NCBI RefSeq assembly: GCF_023159225.1
Contig: NC_063184.1
Location: 15,613,528 to 15,677,527 of the forward strand
Reading direction: 5' to 3'
Length of the DNA stretch: 64,000 nt
From: Perognathus longimembris pacificus
Lineage: Eukaryota > Chordata > Mammalia > Rodentia > Heteromyidae
This document shows, piece by piece, positions 9,036 to 19,637 of the stretch. Each line of letters starts with the position of its first letter. Within the stretch, counting starts at the first letter, position 1. The notes below the pieces were generated by a model. The model saw nothing but the letters and a program-made list of their open reading frames with translations. It searched no databases and was not told the origin of the DNA. The position numbers and the translations under genes were made by a program.

Positions 9036-12000
9036 ATGGAAGGAGAAAAAACACTCTTATCCTTGATCTCTTTGAATATAAACGGTATAAACTCTCCAAT
9101 AAAGAGGAGCAGACTGGCAGAATGGATCCGCAAACAAAAAGTTGCCATCTGTTGCCTACAAGAGACCCGTACCTTACAGCAAGGGATAAAAACAGGCTCC
9201 AAATGAAAGGATGGAGCAAGATCTTCCAAGCACATGCACCTACCAAAACGGCAGGAGTAGCCATCCTGATCTCAGACAAGCTGGACTTCTCATTAAAATC
9301 AACTCAAAAAGACAAAGAAGGTCACTACATTTTAATACAAGGAAAAATCCAGAATCAAGACATCACAGTGATAAATGTATACTCACCGAACAAAAGAGGC
9401 CCTACATAAGTCAAGCAAATTCTCACAGAACTACAGAACAAGATAGACCCAAACACAATCATAGAGGGTGATTTTAATACCCCACTCTCTCCAGATCCAA
9501 CACCCAGAGGATTAGCAGGGGAGCTGAGGACCTAAGTAACACCATATCCCAAGTGGATCTGACAGATCTATACAGAATCTTCTACCCTACAAAGACCCAA
9601 TACGCCTTCTTCTCAGCAGCCCATGGATCATACTACAAAATAGACCATGTCATAGCCCACACAAAGAACCTCAGCAAATACAAAAGTATTGACGTCGTCC
9701 CATGTATTATATCTGACCACAGTGGATTAAAGGTAACCCTCAATAACAACGGTTACGACAGAAGCTATACACATTCTTGGAGGCTAAACCCCACACTGTT
9801 ATCCAACACTTGGGCCACAGACCAAATTAAAGATGAAAACAACGAATTCATAAGCCACAATGACAATGAAAATACATCACAAAGAAACCTATGGGATACA
9901 GCTAAGGCAGTACTGAGGGGCAAGTTCATCGCCCTCAGCATTCACTTTAAAAGAATGGAAACAGAGCAGGTGAATAACCTCACGATGAAACTAAAACAAC
10001 TGGAGAAACAAGAAATGATTGAATCTAAAATGACTAGGAGGAGAGGTCACTACTGAACAAAATTGCTTCCTCCTGTTTGATCTTTAAATGGCTACTCAAA
10101 TTATTTATTTCTCATTAAATAAATTAGATTTTCTAATGTCAGTCTCCTAGGTAAAGCTATAAACATTCCATCTAGTAACCATACTCCAGTTTTTTCTAGG
10201 AATGGGGGTAAGAAAGGTTGCACAGATCCCAGGCTGTGGTGAGCTGCTTGCAGGTAGCGGCAGCCACGGTCCTGACTCCAGCACACCAGAGGCAGGGTGT
10301 GGGGTCGGAGTGGTCAGCAGGCTACGGGCGGTGGAGGTCCCTAGTATCAGGATCAATATGAATGCCGAAGGAAGAATAGAGAAGTCATCGGAGGTCTGTA
10401 GCCATTCTTCTGACCTCAACACAGTAGTAAAGAAAACCAAGCAAGCTTGAGTGTAAAGGGAACAGAATAATTTCTTTGGCATGGTCATTTGTCTGTATTT
10501 GCTCTTGATCACGATCCTCTGCTAGTTACTATCCCTGAAGTTCCTATCAGAAAATGATGTAATTACCATGGCTTTTACATAAAGATTGAAAAAAAGGCTT
10601 TTTTTTTTTTTTTTCCTACATGTGAATACAAGTAACAGACTGAAGTTGATGAGCATGGAATCTGTCTTGCCAAACTTACTGAATGTGTAATTCAGGTATG
10701 CTTGTCTCTGAATTACACAATATTTCCAACTTCCTCAGTGTATTTCTGTTTTTTGTCCTTTGTGTGTGTCACATGTGCACGCGCGCAGTTTGTGACCACT
10801 AAGCTTCTGCCATATTACCAAGCTGTTACTTAAACTTTACAGAAAAAGTTTAAAATGCAAAGAGAATGGGCCTTGTGTAATAGAAGACTCTTTTCATGCT
10901 TCTTACTGTGATGCCAGAAAACAACCAATCCCAAGTGCTTTTGCTGTTTCTTGACATTTTATGCTTGCATTTAAACTTGAAATGTCTTGAGTAGAATGAG
11001 ACAATCAGTTCAAATCAGAAATGAGAAGTATTATAATTTAATTGCCTTGTTTTGCTGTAGCAATAAAATGACCAAGTGCAATGACTTAATAAAATCATCT
11101 TTTAAAAGTTGCTGCTATGAATATTTTTAGCTGTAAAATTTTACCGTTTTGTTCCGACTTGCGTTCAATGACTATTATGTAATGCAGGTGATGTTTTGAT
11201 CATCTTAACATTCCAGAAAAACCAAAATATATGTATGAGGAATCTCAAAATAATATACTCACTTTTTACAGGTGCTCTTGAAAAAAATCATGCTTCTCCA
11301 TCAAAAGGAAACATTTATAATAAAAAAGAATTGTTGCCAATAAATAAATAAATAAATATATAAATAAATAAAATGACTAGGAGGAGAGAGATCACAAAGA
11401 TTAAAGAAGAGATAAGTCTGATTGAAAATAGAAAGACCATTCAACAAATAAATAAGACTAAAAGCTGGTTCTTTGAGAAAGTAAATAAAATTGACAGACC
11501 CCTCGCAAGACTTACAAAAAAAAGAAGAGACTCATATACGTAAAATCAGGGACTCCACCAGAAAAATTACAACAAATATACACGATATTCAAACAATCAT
11601 AAGGATCTATTTCCAGAACCTCTACTCAGTAAAAAACAATAATTTTACAGAAATGGATCAATTCTTAGAGAAGTATAAACTGCCCAAACTGAACCAAGAA
11701 GAAATAAATCAACTAAATAAACCAATAACTTACAGTGAGATAAAGGGGGTAATCAAGAACCTCCCAACAAAGAAAAGCCCAGGCCCAGATGGATTCACCA
11801 ACGAATTCTATAAAACCCTTAGTGAGGAGCTAATACCAATACTCCTCAAACTCTTCCGAGAAATAGAAACAGAGGGAGAAATCCCAAACTCATTCTATGA
11901 AGCTAATATCATACTCATTCCCAAACCAGGCAAAGACACAACAAAAAGGAGAACTACAGACCAATATCACTAATGAACACAGATGCAAAGATCCTCAATA

Positions 12001-14182
12001 AAATATTAGCTAACAGGATCCAGAAACGGATCAAGAAAATTATACATCATGACCAAGTAGGCTTCATCCCACAGTCACAAGGATGGTTCAACATCCGTAA
12101 ATCAATCAAAGTAATTCACCACATAAACAGAACTAAAATCAAGAATCGCATTGTTATCTCAGTTGATGCCCAAAAAGCCTTTGACAAAATACAACATCCA
12201 TACTTATTAAAAGCTCTGGAGAGAACAGGAATAGATGGAACATTCCTCAAAACAATAAAAGCCATATACAACAGACCAACTGCTAACATATTAAATGGAG
12301 AGAAACTTAAATCATTCCCCCTAAACTCAGGAACAAGACAAGGATGCCCACTCTCCCCACTTCTTTTCAACATAGTGCTGGAATCCCTAGCCATAGCAAT
12401 AAGGCAAGAGGAGGACATCAAAGGGATCCACATCGGCAAGGAAGAAATCAAGTTATCCCTATTCGCAGACAACATGATCTTATATCTGAAGGACCCAAAA
12501 AACTCAGTCCCCAAACTCCTACACCTAATAAACCATTTTGGCAAAGTAGTAGGATACAAAATCAATCCACAAAAGTCAGCATCTCTTCTGTACACCAGCA
12601 ATGTACAAGCAGAGAAGGTAATTATGGAAACAATTCCATTTACAGTAGCCAAAAAATCAAAAAAAAAGTACCTAGGGATCAACGTGACGGACCTATTTAA
12701 TGAGAACTATAAAAATCTAATAAGGGAAATCAAAGAAGACACAAGGAGATGGAAAGACCTCCCATGCTCATGGGTAGGCAGAATCAATATAGTGAAAATG
12801 GCCATATTGCCCAAATTGTTATACAAATTCAATGCACTCCCCATCAAGATCCCAGCAACATTCTTCACTGAAATAGAGAAAGCAACCCATAAATTCATAT
12901 GGAACAGCAAAAGACCTAGAATAGCCAAAGCAATTCTAGGCAAAAAAAAAGCAGTGCAGGAGGTATCACAATACCAGACTTCAAGCTCTACTATAGAGCC
13001 ATCAAAATAAAAACAGCCTGGTGTTGGTATAAAAACAGACCTGAGGACCAATGGAATAGAATTGAAGATCCAGAAATAAAACCGCACTCTTACAGTCAGC
13101 TGATATTCGACAAAGGAGCTAAAGACATACAATGGAATAAACATAGCCTCTTCAACTACTGGTGCTGGGAGAACTGGGCAGCCATATGCAGAAAACTCAA
13201 AGTAGACCCAAGCCTATCACCATGCACCCAGATCAACTCAAAATGGATCAAGGACCTCAATATTAGACCTGATTCCTTGAAACTACTGAAGGACAGAGTA
13301 GGAAAGATGCTAGAACTTATAGGCACAGGAGGGAACTTCCTGAATAGAGTCCCAGGGGCACAACAAATAGGGGAGAGACTCGACAAATGGGACTACTAAA
13401 AAATAAAAAGTTTCTGCACAGCTAAGGACATAGCCACCAAAATAGAAAGACAGCCAACCATATGGGAAAGGATCTTTACCAGCACAGCAACAGACAAAGG
13501 CCTAGTATCTGTCATCTACAGAGAACTCAAAAAACTAAGCCCCTCCAAGCCCAATAAACCTATTAGGAAATGGGCAAAGGAGCTAAAGAGAGACTTCACA
13601 AGAGAAGAGATAAAAATGGCAAAGAAACATATGAAGAAATGTTCAACATCCCTGGTAGGAAAGGAAATGCAAATAAAAACAACCCTGAGATACCACCTCA
13701 CTCCAGTTAGAATGGCCTATACTCTGAACTCAGGCAACAACAAATGCTGGAGGGGGTGCAGGGAAAGAGGAACCCTGCTCCATTGTTGGTGGGAGTGCAA
13801 ATTAGTACAACCACTTTGGAGAACAGTATGGAGGTTTCTAAAAAAGCTCAATATAGTCCTACCCTATGACCCAGCCATTCCATTCTAGGCATCTATCCTG
13901 AACAGCAGGTCCCAAGATATCAAAAAGACATTTGCACTTCTATGTTTATTGCTGCACAATTCACAATAGCCAACATATGGAAACAACCCAGATGCCCCTC
14001 CACAGATGAATGGATCCAAAAAATATGGTACCTATACACAATGGAATACTACATAGCGATTAGGAATGGTGAAATATTGTTATTCGCAGGGAAATGGTCA
14101 GAACTTGAACAAATAATGTTGAGCGAGACAAGCCTAGAACACAGAAAACAAAGGGGCATGATCTCCCTGATATATGACTGTT
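9036..14182 (+). pseudogene. L1 ORF2 (endonuclease-reverse transcriptase), inactivated
   Basis: ORF2p cuts target DNA and reverse-transcribes L1 RNA. From ATG 9036 the endonuclease motifs are visible in pieces: LNINGIN, CLQET, GDFNTP, IDHVIAH and SDHSGLK. A frameshift lies near 9176 and a stop near 9407. The frame is split by the retrocopy at 10046-11369. Reverse transcriptase then follows in two frames (11491-11973, 11973-13010), with [11 protein letters not shown] and, at 12462-12473, FADN where active enzymes have FADD. Further frameshifts and stops follow (for example 13397), with the C-terminal region at 13616-14182. Not functional. Confidence 0.93.
10046..11369 (+). pseudogene. Retrocopied transcript (1.32 kb) inserted in L1 ORF2, parent not identified
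   Basis: Bounded by a perfect 19-bp target-site duplication (10027-10045 and 11370-11388) and ending in an AATAAATAAATA-rich tail, so it is an L1-mediated insertion on the + strand. Most of it (10450-11340) looks like a 3' UTR, with AATAAA signals near 11060, 11090 and 11340. Near the left end a short frame on the + strand ends KKTKQA-stop at 10450. A coding-looking frame on the - strand (TGVWLLDGMFIALPRR... LMRNK-stop) ends at 10101. That would fit a 5' inversion made by twin priming. I do not recognise the source gene. Confidence 0.75.
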
Positions 14183-14656
14183 AAGATGGGGTGACGGGGA
14201 GACAGTAGTGACCAGGTCTGTGAAACCAAAAACCTCTTGTCAAATGGTATTTCCCACAGGTTTGGGTCAGTGACCCTACAATATGTAACTAAAACCAAAC
14301 AACTACTCAACATATAAAGGTCAAAATTTGACCTCTCAGTGGATCACAATAGCTCAAAAGCTATGTATGTACGTTCATATAAGACTATTGTCAACATACT
14401 GTCTATTGTAGATATTACATTTAAAGACCTACGTGAATTTTCTTTGGCGTAGGCCACGTGGCTACTGTATATGTTCTTGGTACATTGTGTATTGTATATA
14501 TGTCTACCTGACCTAGGAAAGGGAAAGAAAAACAGGGTGTAAGATAACACAAGAAATGTACATACTGCCCTCCTATGTAACTGTACCCCTTTTGCACAAC
14601 ACCTTGTGAAAAAAAATTTGTTAAATAAACTTTGATTCTGAAACAAACAAACAAAC
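14183..14656 (+). other. L1 3' UTR and A-rich tail
   Basis: Follows the ORF2 stop. It ends GTTAAATAAACTTTGATTC plus AAACAAACAAACAAAC and is bounded by the right target-site duplication. The ACAAGAAATGTACATACTGCC block near 14550 is shared with the short L1 tails elsewhere in the window. Confidence 0.8.
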
Positions 14657-15148
14657 AAAAAGCTAAAGTAGAGCTAGAGCTCAAGTGGTAGAGCGCAAAC
14701 TAGCCATGAGAGATAAATTCAGGAACGGCATCCAGGCCCTGATTTCAAGCCCCAGAACTGGTACACCAAAAAAGGAATATAACAATTCCATTAAAATGCC
14801 TAGACTTAATTCAGATGCCACCAATGAAATTATCTTTGAAGAATTTCCTGAAGACATATATTTCATAGCTCTCTTGGAGGTTTATTTCCATGGTGCCTAA
14901 TAAAATAATATCTCAGGATTACAATATTCAGTGTTAAGCAAAAGACTTAAAATAAGGGTATTGTATAATTTTTCAAGTCTATTCATAGTAATTTGTGTTT
15001 AACAAGAGACGGCAGTAAGTGCCTTCATCATAACTCATGTTCAGTAGCCACTTGTGGCTCTGATTTTTAGTGGTGCAGATTTTTCAAAGGTCAGATAGGA
15101 AGCATCATCAGTCCTAGCATAAAAACTGCTTATACATGTCTTCATTCT

Positions 15149-15359
15149 TGGGCTGGGAATATGGCCTAGTGGCAAGAGTGCTTGCTTTGCATACATGAAG
15201 CCCTGGGTTCAATTCCCCAGCACCACATATGCAGAAAACAGCCAGAAGTGGCACTGTGGCTCAAGTGGCAGAGTGCTAGCCTTGAGCAAAAGGAAGCCAG
15301 GGACAGTGCTCAGGCCCTGAGTTCAAGGCCCACGACTGGCAAAAATAAATAAATAAATA
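15149..15359 (+). repeat. ID-dimer SINE with intact target-site duplication
   Basis: GGCTGGGAATATGGCCTAG... to GACTGGC plus (AAAT)n. The flanks ACATGTCTTCATTCTT at about 15133 and 15360 are identical. Confidence 0.9.
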
Positions 15360-15731
15360 AACATGTCTTCATTCTTCAGGGAGTCTTAAGCATATATATA
15401 TTTATACCAATGTATATATCTACATAGATGCATGTAGATATGCATAACTGTGTATAGATATATACATCTTCCTCTTAATTTGGTCTTTAGGCATGTTCAT
15501 GGCTCCCATGAGTAGCAAGATATACTAGCTTTTAGCTTTACCCTGAGCAAATAAGTTCACTTGCATTTTAAAATTGATTACAATTAATAATTAAAAGTTA
15601 ATCCCTGCATATCTTTTTAAGGAGTCTTAGTGCTGTACTTGAAACAAAATTTTATGCAAAACAACTCATCTGTAAAGCCATTTTCAGATGAACTTTTTAA
15701 AATGATTCATTTAAGTATCTTAAGAATTTCT

Positions 15732-15939
15732 GGGGCTGGGAATATGGCTTAGTGGGAGAGTGCTCGCCTTGCATGCATGAAGCCCTGGGTTCGATTTCTC
15801 AGCACCATGTGAACAGTAAAAGCCAGAAGTGGAGCTGTGGCTCACGTGGTAGAGTGCTAGCCTTGAGCAAAATGAAGCTAGGGACAGTGCTCAGGCCCTG
15901 AGTCCACACCCCAGGACTGGCAAAAAAACAAACACACAA
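15732..15939 (+). repeat. ID-dimer SINE
   Basis: GGGGCTGGGAATATGGCTTAG... CCAGGACTGGC plus an A/C tail. AGAATTTCT / AGAGTTTCT flank it as a weak duplication. Confidence 0.88.
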
Positions 15940-15958
15940 GAGTTTCTCTGACTAACCA

Positions 15959-15959
15959 T

Positions 15960-16035
<76 letters not shown>
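15959..16035 (+). repeat. (GT)n microsatellite
   Basis: About 37 GT units with one GTAT interruption. Confidence 0.95.
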
Positions 16036-16036
<1 letters not shown>

Positions 16037-16929
16037 ATCATCTGTCTTCTGAGCAGCAGCTCTCTTTATTTTGTTACCTGCATTCTTCAGTAATATTAAT
16101 ATACATAATACAGGTCAAATAAGCATTTCAAAGTGAAAATCAAATCTTAAGTTTTAGTGTCATATTGGCACATTTTATATAGGCAATGAAACCATTTGAT
16201 TTTTAAAAGAAACCACAAAAGTCAAATTTAATCTTTTTCAAAGAAGCATCTTTAGTTTGACAAAGTGTTTTGACCAAATATTCCCAAAAATTTGGAGAAC
16301 AATTCTTTAAAGAATACCCAAATTAAAGTTCACTGTGGCAGAACACTATGTTATAGAAAATATTATTCTCCTTATCTAAGTACAAATCAGCAACTAAACA
16401 TGCACATCTTGGCTCAGAATACACATTCCCCATTTACATCCTGATGATTAAATTGTCCAAAAAAATGTCTCCATTCAAATATCATTTCCACCCTGTAAGA
16501 TCATTTTAAACAAGTACCCTTTCAAAATGATTAAGCAAAACAATAAAAATAGAAGTCATTATCCTAGATTCTTACATGGTCTAGGCATTATGCAAGTATT
16601 TATAGCCCTTGATTTTTAAAAACTTCAAAATACTTAAATGTGGACATGAGAAGAATGTTCCTTGTTATTACCATCACTGCAGGTAGTGAAGCTGGAAGAG
16701 CCCAGCTTAGTGGTTAGGAGTAGGTTCCATGGACCAGATTACTAGTTCGAGTCTCAGCTCTATCATCTACTGGCAGTGTTCACTGGGCCAAATCCCATTG
16801 CTTCGTTGGTCTGTGGGTTCCTGTTAATGTATTAAGTTACTACGTACAAAGCATCTAAAATAATGTCATTTAATGTTCAGTGAATGTTGTATATCACTAA
16901 TATATTCATTAATATATTAATATATTCAA

Positions 16930-17486
16930 TTATTTCATTTGGTACAAAACTTTTATTAAAGGCTTCATGTTAAAGATGTCTAGTTGGCTGTTAATTCTTA
17001 TTTTATGACTATGGTTTTAGTTATGCTTGGGTTTACACATCTATGTGTATGATCTATGTTATACACATATAAACTGCATAGTAAATATGTATATATAAAT
17101 GTACACAGAGGTGGGAAACATGAAAATAAAACAAGCAAAAGATATAACATATAAAATATATAACAAATATTACAGTGAAGAACCTTGTCCTTAGAACTAG
17201 CCTTTCATGATGCTAAAGGGAAATGTGCTATTTCAAAAGATCTGTACCTTGTAGTTTATGGTATGAGCCTGAGCTGTTTGCTTTGCTCTTTCTGTTAGTT
17301 TAGTATTCCCTGCAACATGTATACATTTAGGAAACAATGCTATTAGCAAGTATAGTCTTCCTTAAGACTTGCCACCTTATTTGTTAATGCAGCTTGGAAG
17401 TTTCTTGCTTTCTGGTTGAGAATGTCAGTTTTATGAGGTAGTCAATCAGCACCTTGCCAGGAAATGAAGGTCAGAGGCTTATTTTC
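16930..17486 (-). other. ARHGEF38: Candidate ARHGEF38 3' UTR
   Basis: Non-repetitive sequence after the stop codon. AATAAA on the - strand (16952-16957) would give a UTR of about 550 nt. A second AATAAA at 16065-16070 would give about 1.4 kb. The end is inferred only. Confidence 0.5.
16952..16957 (-). terminator. ARHGEF38: Candidate ARHGEF38 poly(A) signal
   Basis: AATAAA on the - strand (CCTTTAATAAAAG), about 530 nt after the stop codon. Confidence 0.4.
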
Positions 17487-17672
17487 TTAAGCATAAGTCA
17501 TCTTTCCAAGGTAGTTAGCTGGCACATAGCCTTTCTGGCCTTGAGCTTCAGCTAACCACCACTCTTTATTTCCACTTAGATCACAAAATCTAAGTATATG
17601 GACTCTTTGGTACTCCTGAAGACTGAGTTCATGGTCACTCCGAGCTTGAAAAGCATGAACTGCATAGAAAAT
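17487..17672 (-). CDS. ARHGEF38: ARHGEF38 terminal coding exon: second SH3 domain and stop
   Basis: After acceptor TTTGCCTAG at 17673-17674 the frame encodes 61 residues ending KMTYA-TAA (17487-17489). The SH3 hallmarks are AVHAF (ALYDF equivalent), NKEWWLAEAQGQKGYVP and the closing PANYL. Entry in phase 0 fits the previous donor. It lies 4.3 kb 3' of the preceding exon, across several SINEs. It has no start codon and is short, so simple ORF searches miss it. Confidence 0.93.
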   Translation of the reverse strand: MFYAVHAFQARSDHELSLQEYQRVHILRFCDLSGNKEWWLAEAQGQKGYVPANYLGKMTYA

Positions 17673-17895
17673 CTAGGCAAAGAAACAAATGATATTATTG
17701 GAACTAGAACTTAAAATTATAGAGAACCATAATACAATTTCTGAGCTTTTAGAAGTGATGCTTAAATTCTATCTTGTAAGTCACATTGCATAGCTTTTTC
17801 TGGTAGATTTAGTTAGCTATTTACTAGCTATTCCAATAGAAGGGGCTTAAATTGCTCATGCTTCAATGCAATTTGGCAGTTTTTAAATTCACATT

Positions 17896-18128
17896 TGAAA
17901 TGGCAAGCCAAGTGCAGGTGCCTCCCACCTGTAATCTCTAGAAGATGATTGCTGAGGATCTTGGTTTGAAGCTAACTGGGCAGGAAAGTACATAACATTA
18001 TTATCTCGGATTACCCACCGAAAATCTAGAAGTAGAGCTGTGGCTTAAGTGGTAAAGTGCCAGCATTGAGTTAAAAAGTCAAGGGACAGTTCCCAGGCCC
18101 TGAGTTCAAGACCCAGTACTGATATACA
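17896..18128 (+). repeat. B1-ID dimeric SINE
   Basis: AAGTGCAGGTGCCTCCCACCTGTAATC ... GTGGCTTAAGTGGTAAAGTGC ... CCTGAGTTCAAGACCCAGTACTG. Moderately diverged. Confidence 0.75.
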
Positions 18129-19431
18129 CTCACACGCAAATATATTTAATGTTAATTCCTCTTGAAACAATATCATCTTTAAGAATCTTCTTTGCAAAAT
18201 AAATACTTTTAGATACTTTTGCACAGCAATATTACTGTAATACCTGTATGTGTGGTAAAAAAGGGGAGTGATGTAGGAATACACTTAAAGGCTTAGCAAG
18301 AGAAATAAATTGTAAGACACTCAAACTAAGGAAATTTATAGTCATTAAAATGGAGATTTCTAATATTTATCACATAGAAGGGGCTTATAGTTAAATAGTA
18401 AACAAAAAAGTATAAAATCAGGTGAGCAATAGAGGCCCAAAATTCCTAAGTAATTTCTTTGGATTGGGGGATGATAGGTAATTTTTATTGTTACTTCTTT
18501 CTTCCTTTATTTTTCAAACTCTAATAATCATGTTATACTAAATTTATAACTTTAAAAATGAATTAAGTGATCTAGAAGAAAATAACAAAACATTTTGTAC
18601 ATGATTGAAAGATGTATTCTTACAAGAACAATTCATAATTGTTTGATGCATTAGAGGCCCTAAAACAAGTATTTATTTCATCTTCCAGAAAAATCATTAT
18701 ATTCATAATAAAAGCAGTCTAAAACTAAGCAATTGTCTAACATTGATATATTTGTTTGTTTAATCAAAGTATAAAGAATCCACTAAATGCTAGATATTAT
18801 TTCATCACAATCTTAAAGTTTAGCTAATAAGAAATGTCAACAAGAGGAGTAGTATGTCATTCGCCAGTTCACAAAGACAAAACAAATGTAATAAAAAGCA
18901 TACAAATTCACTTCCACAATTGAGGGCTAATACATAAAGGAGTCTGTGGTGAATTAGGTAATATCTTTGAACAGGAAAAGAGACTGGACAGTGTAGAGAA
19001 AGGACGATGTTGTAGCTTGGATTGTTAACTCTTGAACTGAGATTTAAATTTCTGAAAAACCACAATTCCATTGATTGTTTTTGAAATTAGCATCAGGTGC
19101 TCCTCAAGGAACGGAACCTAATTCCTCAGGTGATGGTGGGACCTTTGAGCTGAGACTTGGAGAAGAAATATAATTTTAATAATAGGTTTAGTTAATATGG
19201 GTAGAAGAGCTCTAACTACAAATCCTGTACTTGACCCATTTCTAATAATGCTTCAGGAACCAAATTCTGGCTCCAGCAAGGATATGTACAGTGTGTTCTT
19301 ATAGAAGGAGTCTGGAGATTTTAATATATTGCTACTGTTTTTCATTTTGTTTTGTGTTTTTAGTTTGGTAAGTGAGAACTGAACAGATACATAAGAGTGA
19401 GGTAGAAGGTCTGGTTTATAAAAGCATCCAA

Positions 19432-19637
19432 GGGCTGGGGATATAGCCTAGTGGCAAGAGTGCCTGCCTCGGATACACGAGGCCCTAGGTTCGATTCCCC
19501 AGCACCACATATACAGAAAACGGCCAGAAGCGGCGCTGTGGCTCAAGTGGCAGAGTGCTAGCCTTGAGCGGGAAGAAGCCAGGGACAGTGCTCAGGCCCT
19601 GAGTCCAAGGCCCAGGACTGGCCAAAAAAAAACAAAA
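19432..19637 (+). repeat. Young ID-dimer SINE with pol III boxes
   Basis: A-box TAGCCTAGTGGC (19444-19455) and a perfect B-box GGTTCGATTCC (19488-19498). Perfect duplication AAAAGCATCCAA at 19420 and 19638. Subfamily markers are GCCTGCCTCGGATACACGAGG and GAGCGGGAAGAAGCC. The body matches the copy at 62851 with no difference I can see. Confidence 0.93.

Larger units (their letters stand above)
5999..14656 (+). mobile_element. Full-length L1 LINE, 8.66 kb, with nested insertions
   Basis: The element has a GC-rich 5' UTR, an intact ORF1, a spacer containing an L1-like 3' tail, a disrupted ORF2 (endonuclease, reverse transcriptase, C-terminal Cys region), a 3' UTR and an A-rich tail (AAACAAACAAAC). 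It is bounded by a perfect 16-bp target-site duplication (5983-5998 / 14657-14672). The length exceeds a usual 6-7 kb L1 because of a 1.32-kb retrocopy inside ORF2 and about 175 bp between the ORFs. L1s move by target-primed reverse transcription. This copy cannot supply its own polymerase. Confidence 0.93.
5848..14770 (+). repeat. Old B1-ID SINE split by a full-length L1
   Basis: The left part (5848-5998) carries the B1-like half (GGTGGCTCATGCCTGCAATCC...). The right part (14657-14770) carries the ID-like half (GAGCTCAAGTGGTAGAGCGC ... CCCAGAACTGG). The 16-bp duplication AAAAAGCTAAAGTAGA at 5983-5998 and 14657-14672 marks the L1 insertion between them. Confidence 0.85.

Noticed and set aside
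12116..12682. 188-codon - strand frame
   Set aside because: Antisense shadow of L1 reverse transcriptase.
19444..19498. tRNA gene
   Set aside because: A and B boxes are good, but the unit is a SINE monomer without a paired acceptor stem, and it recurs many times with A-tails.
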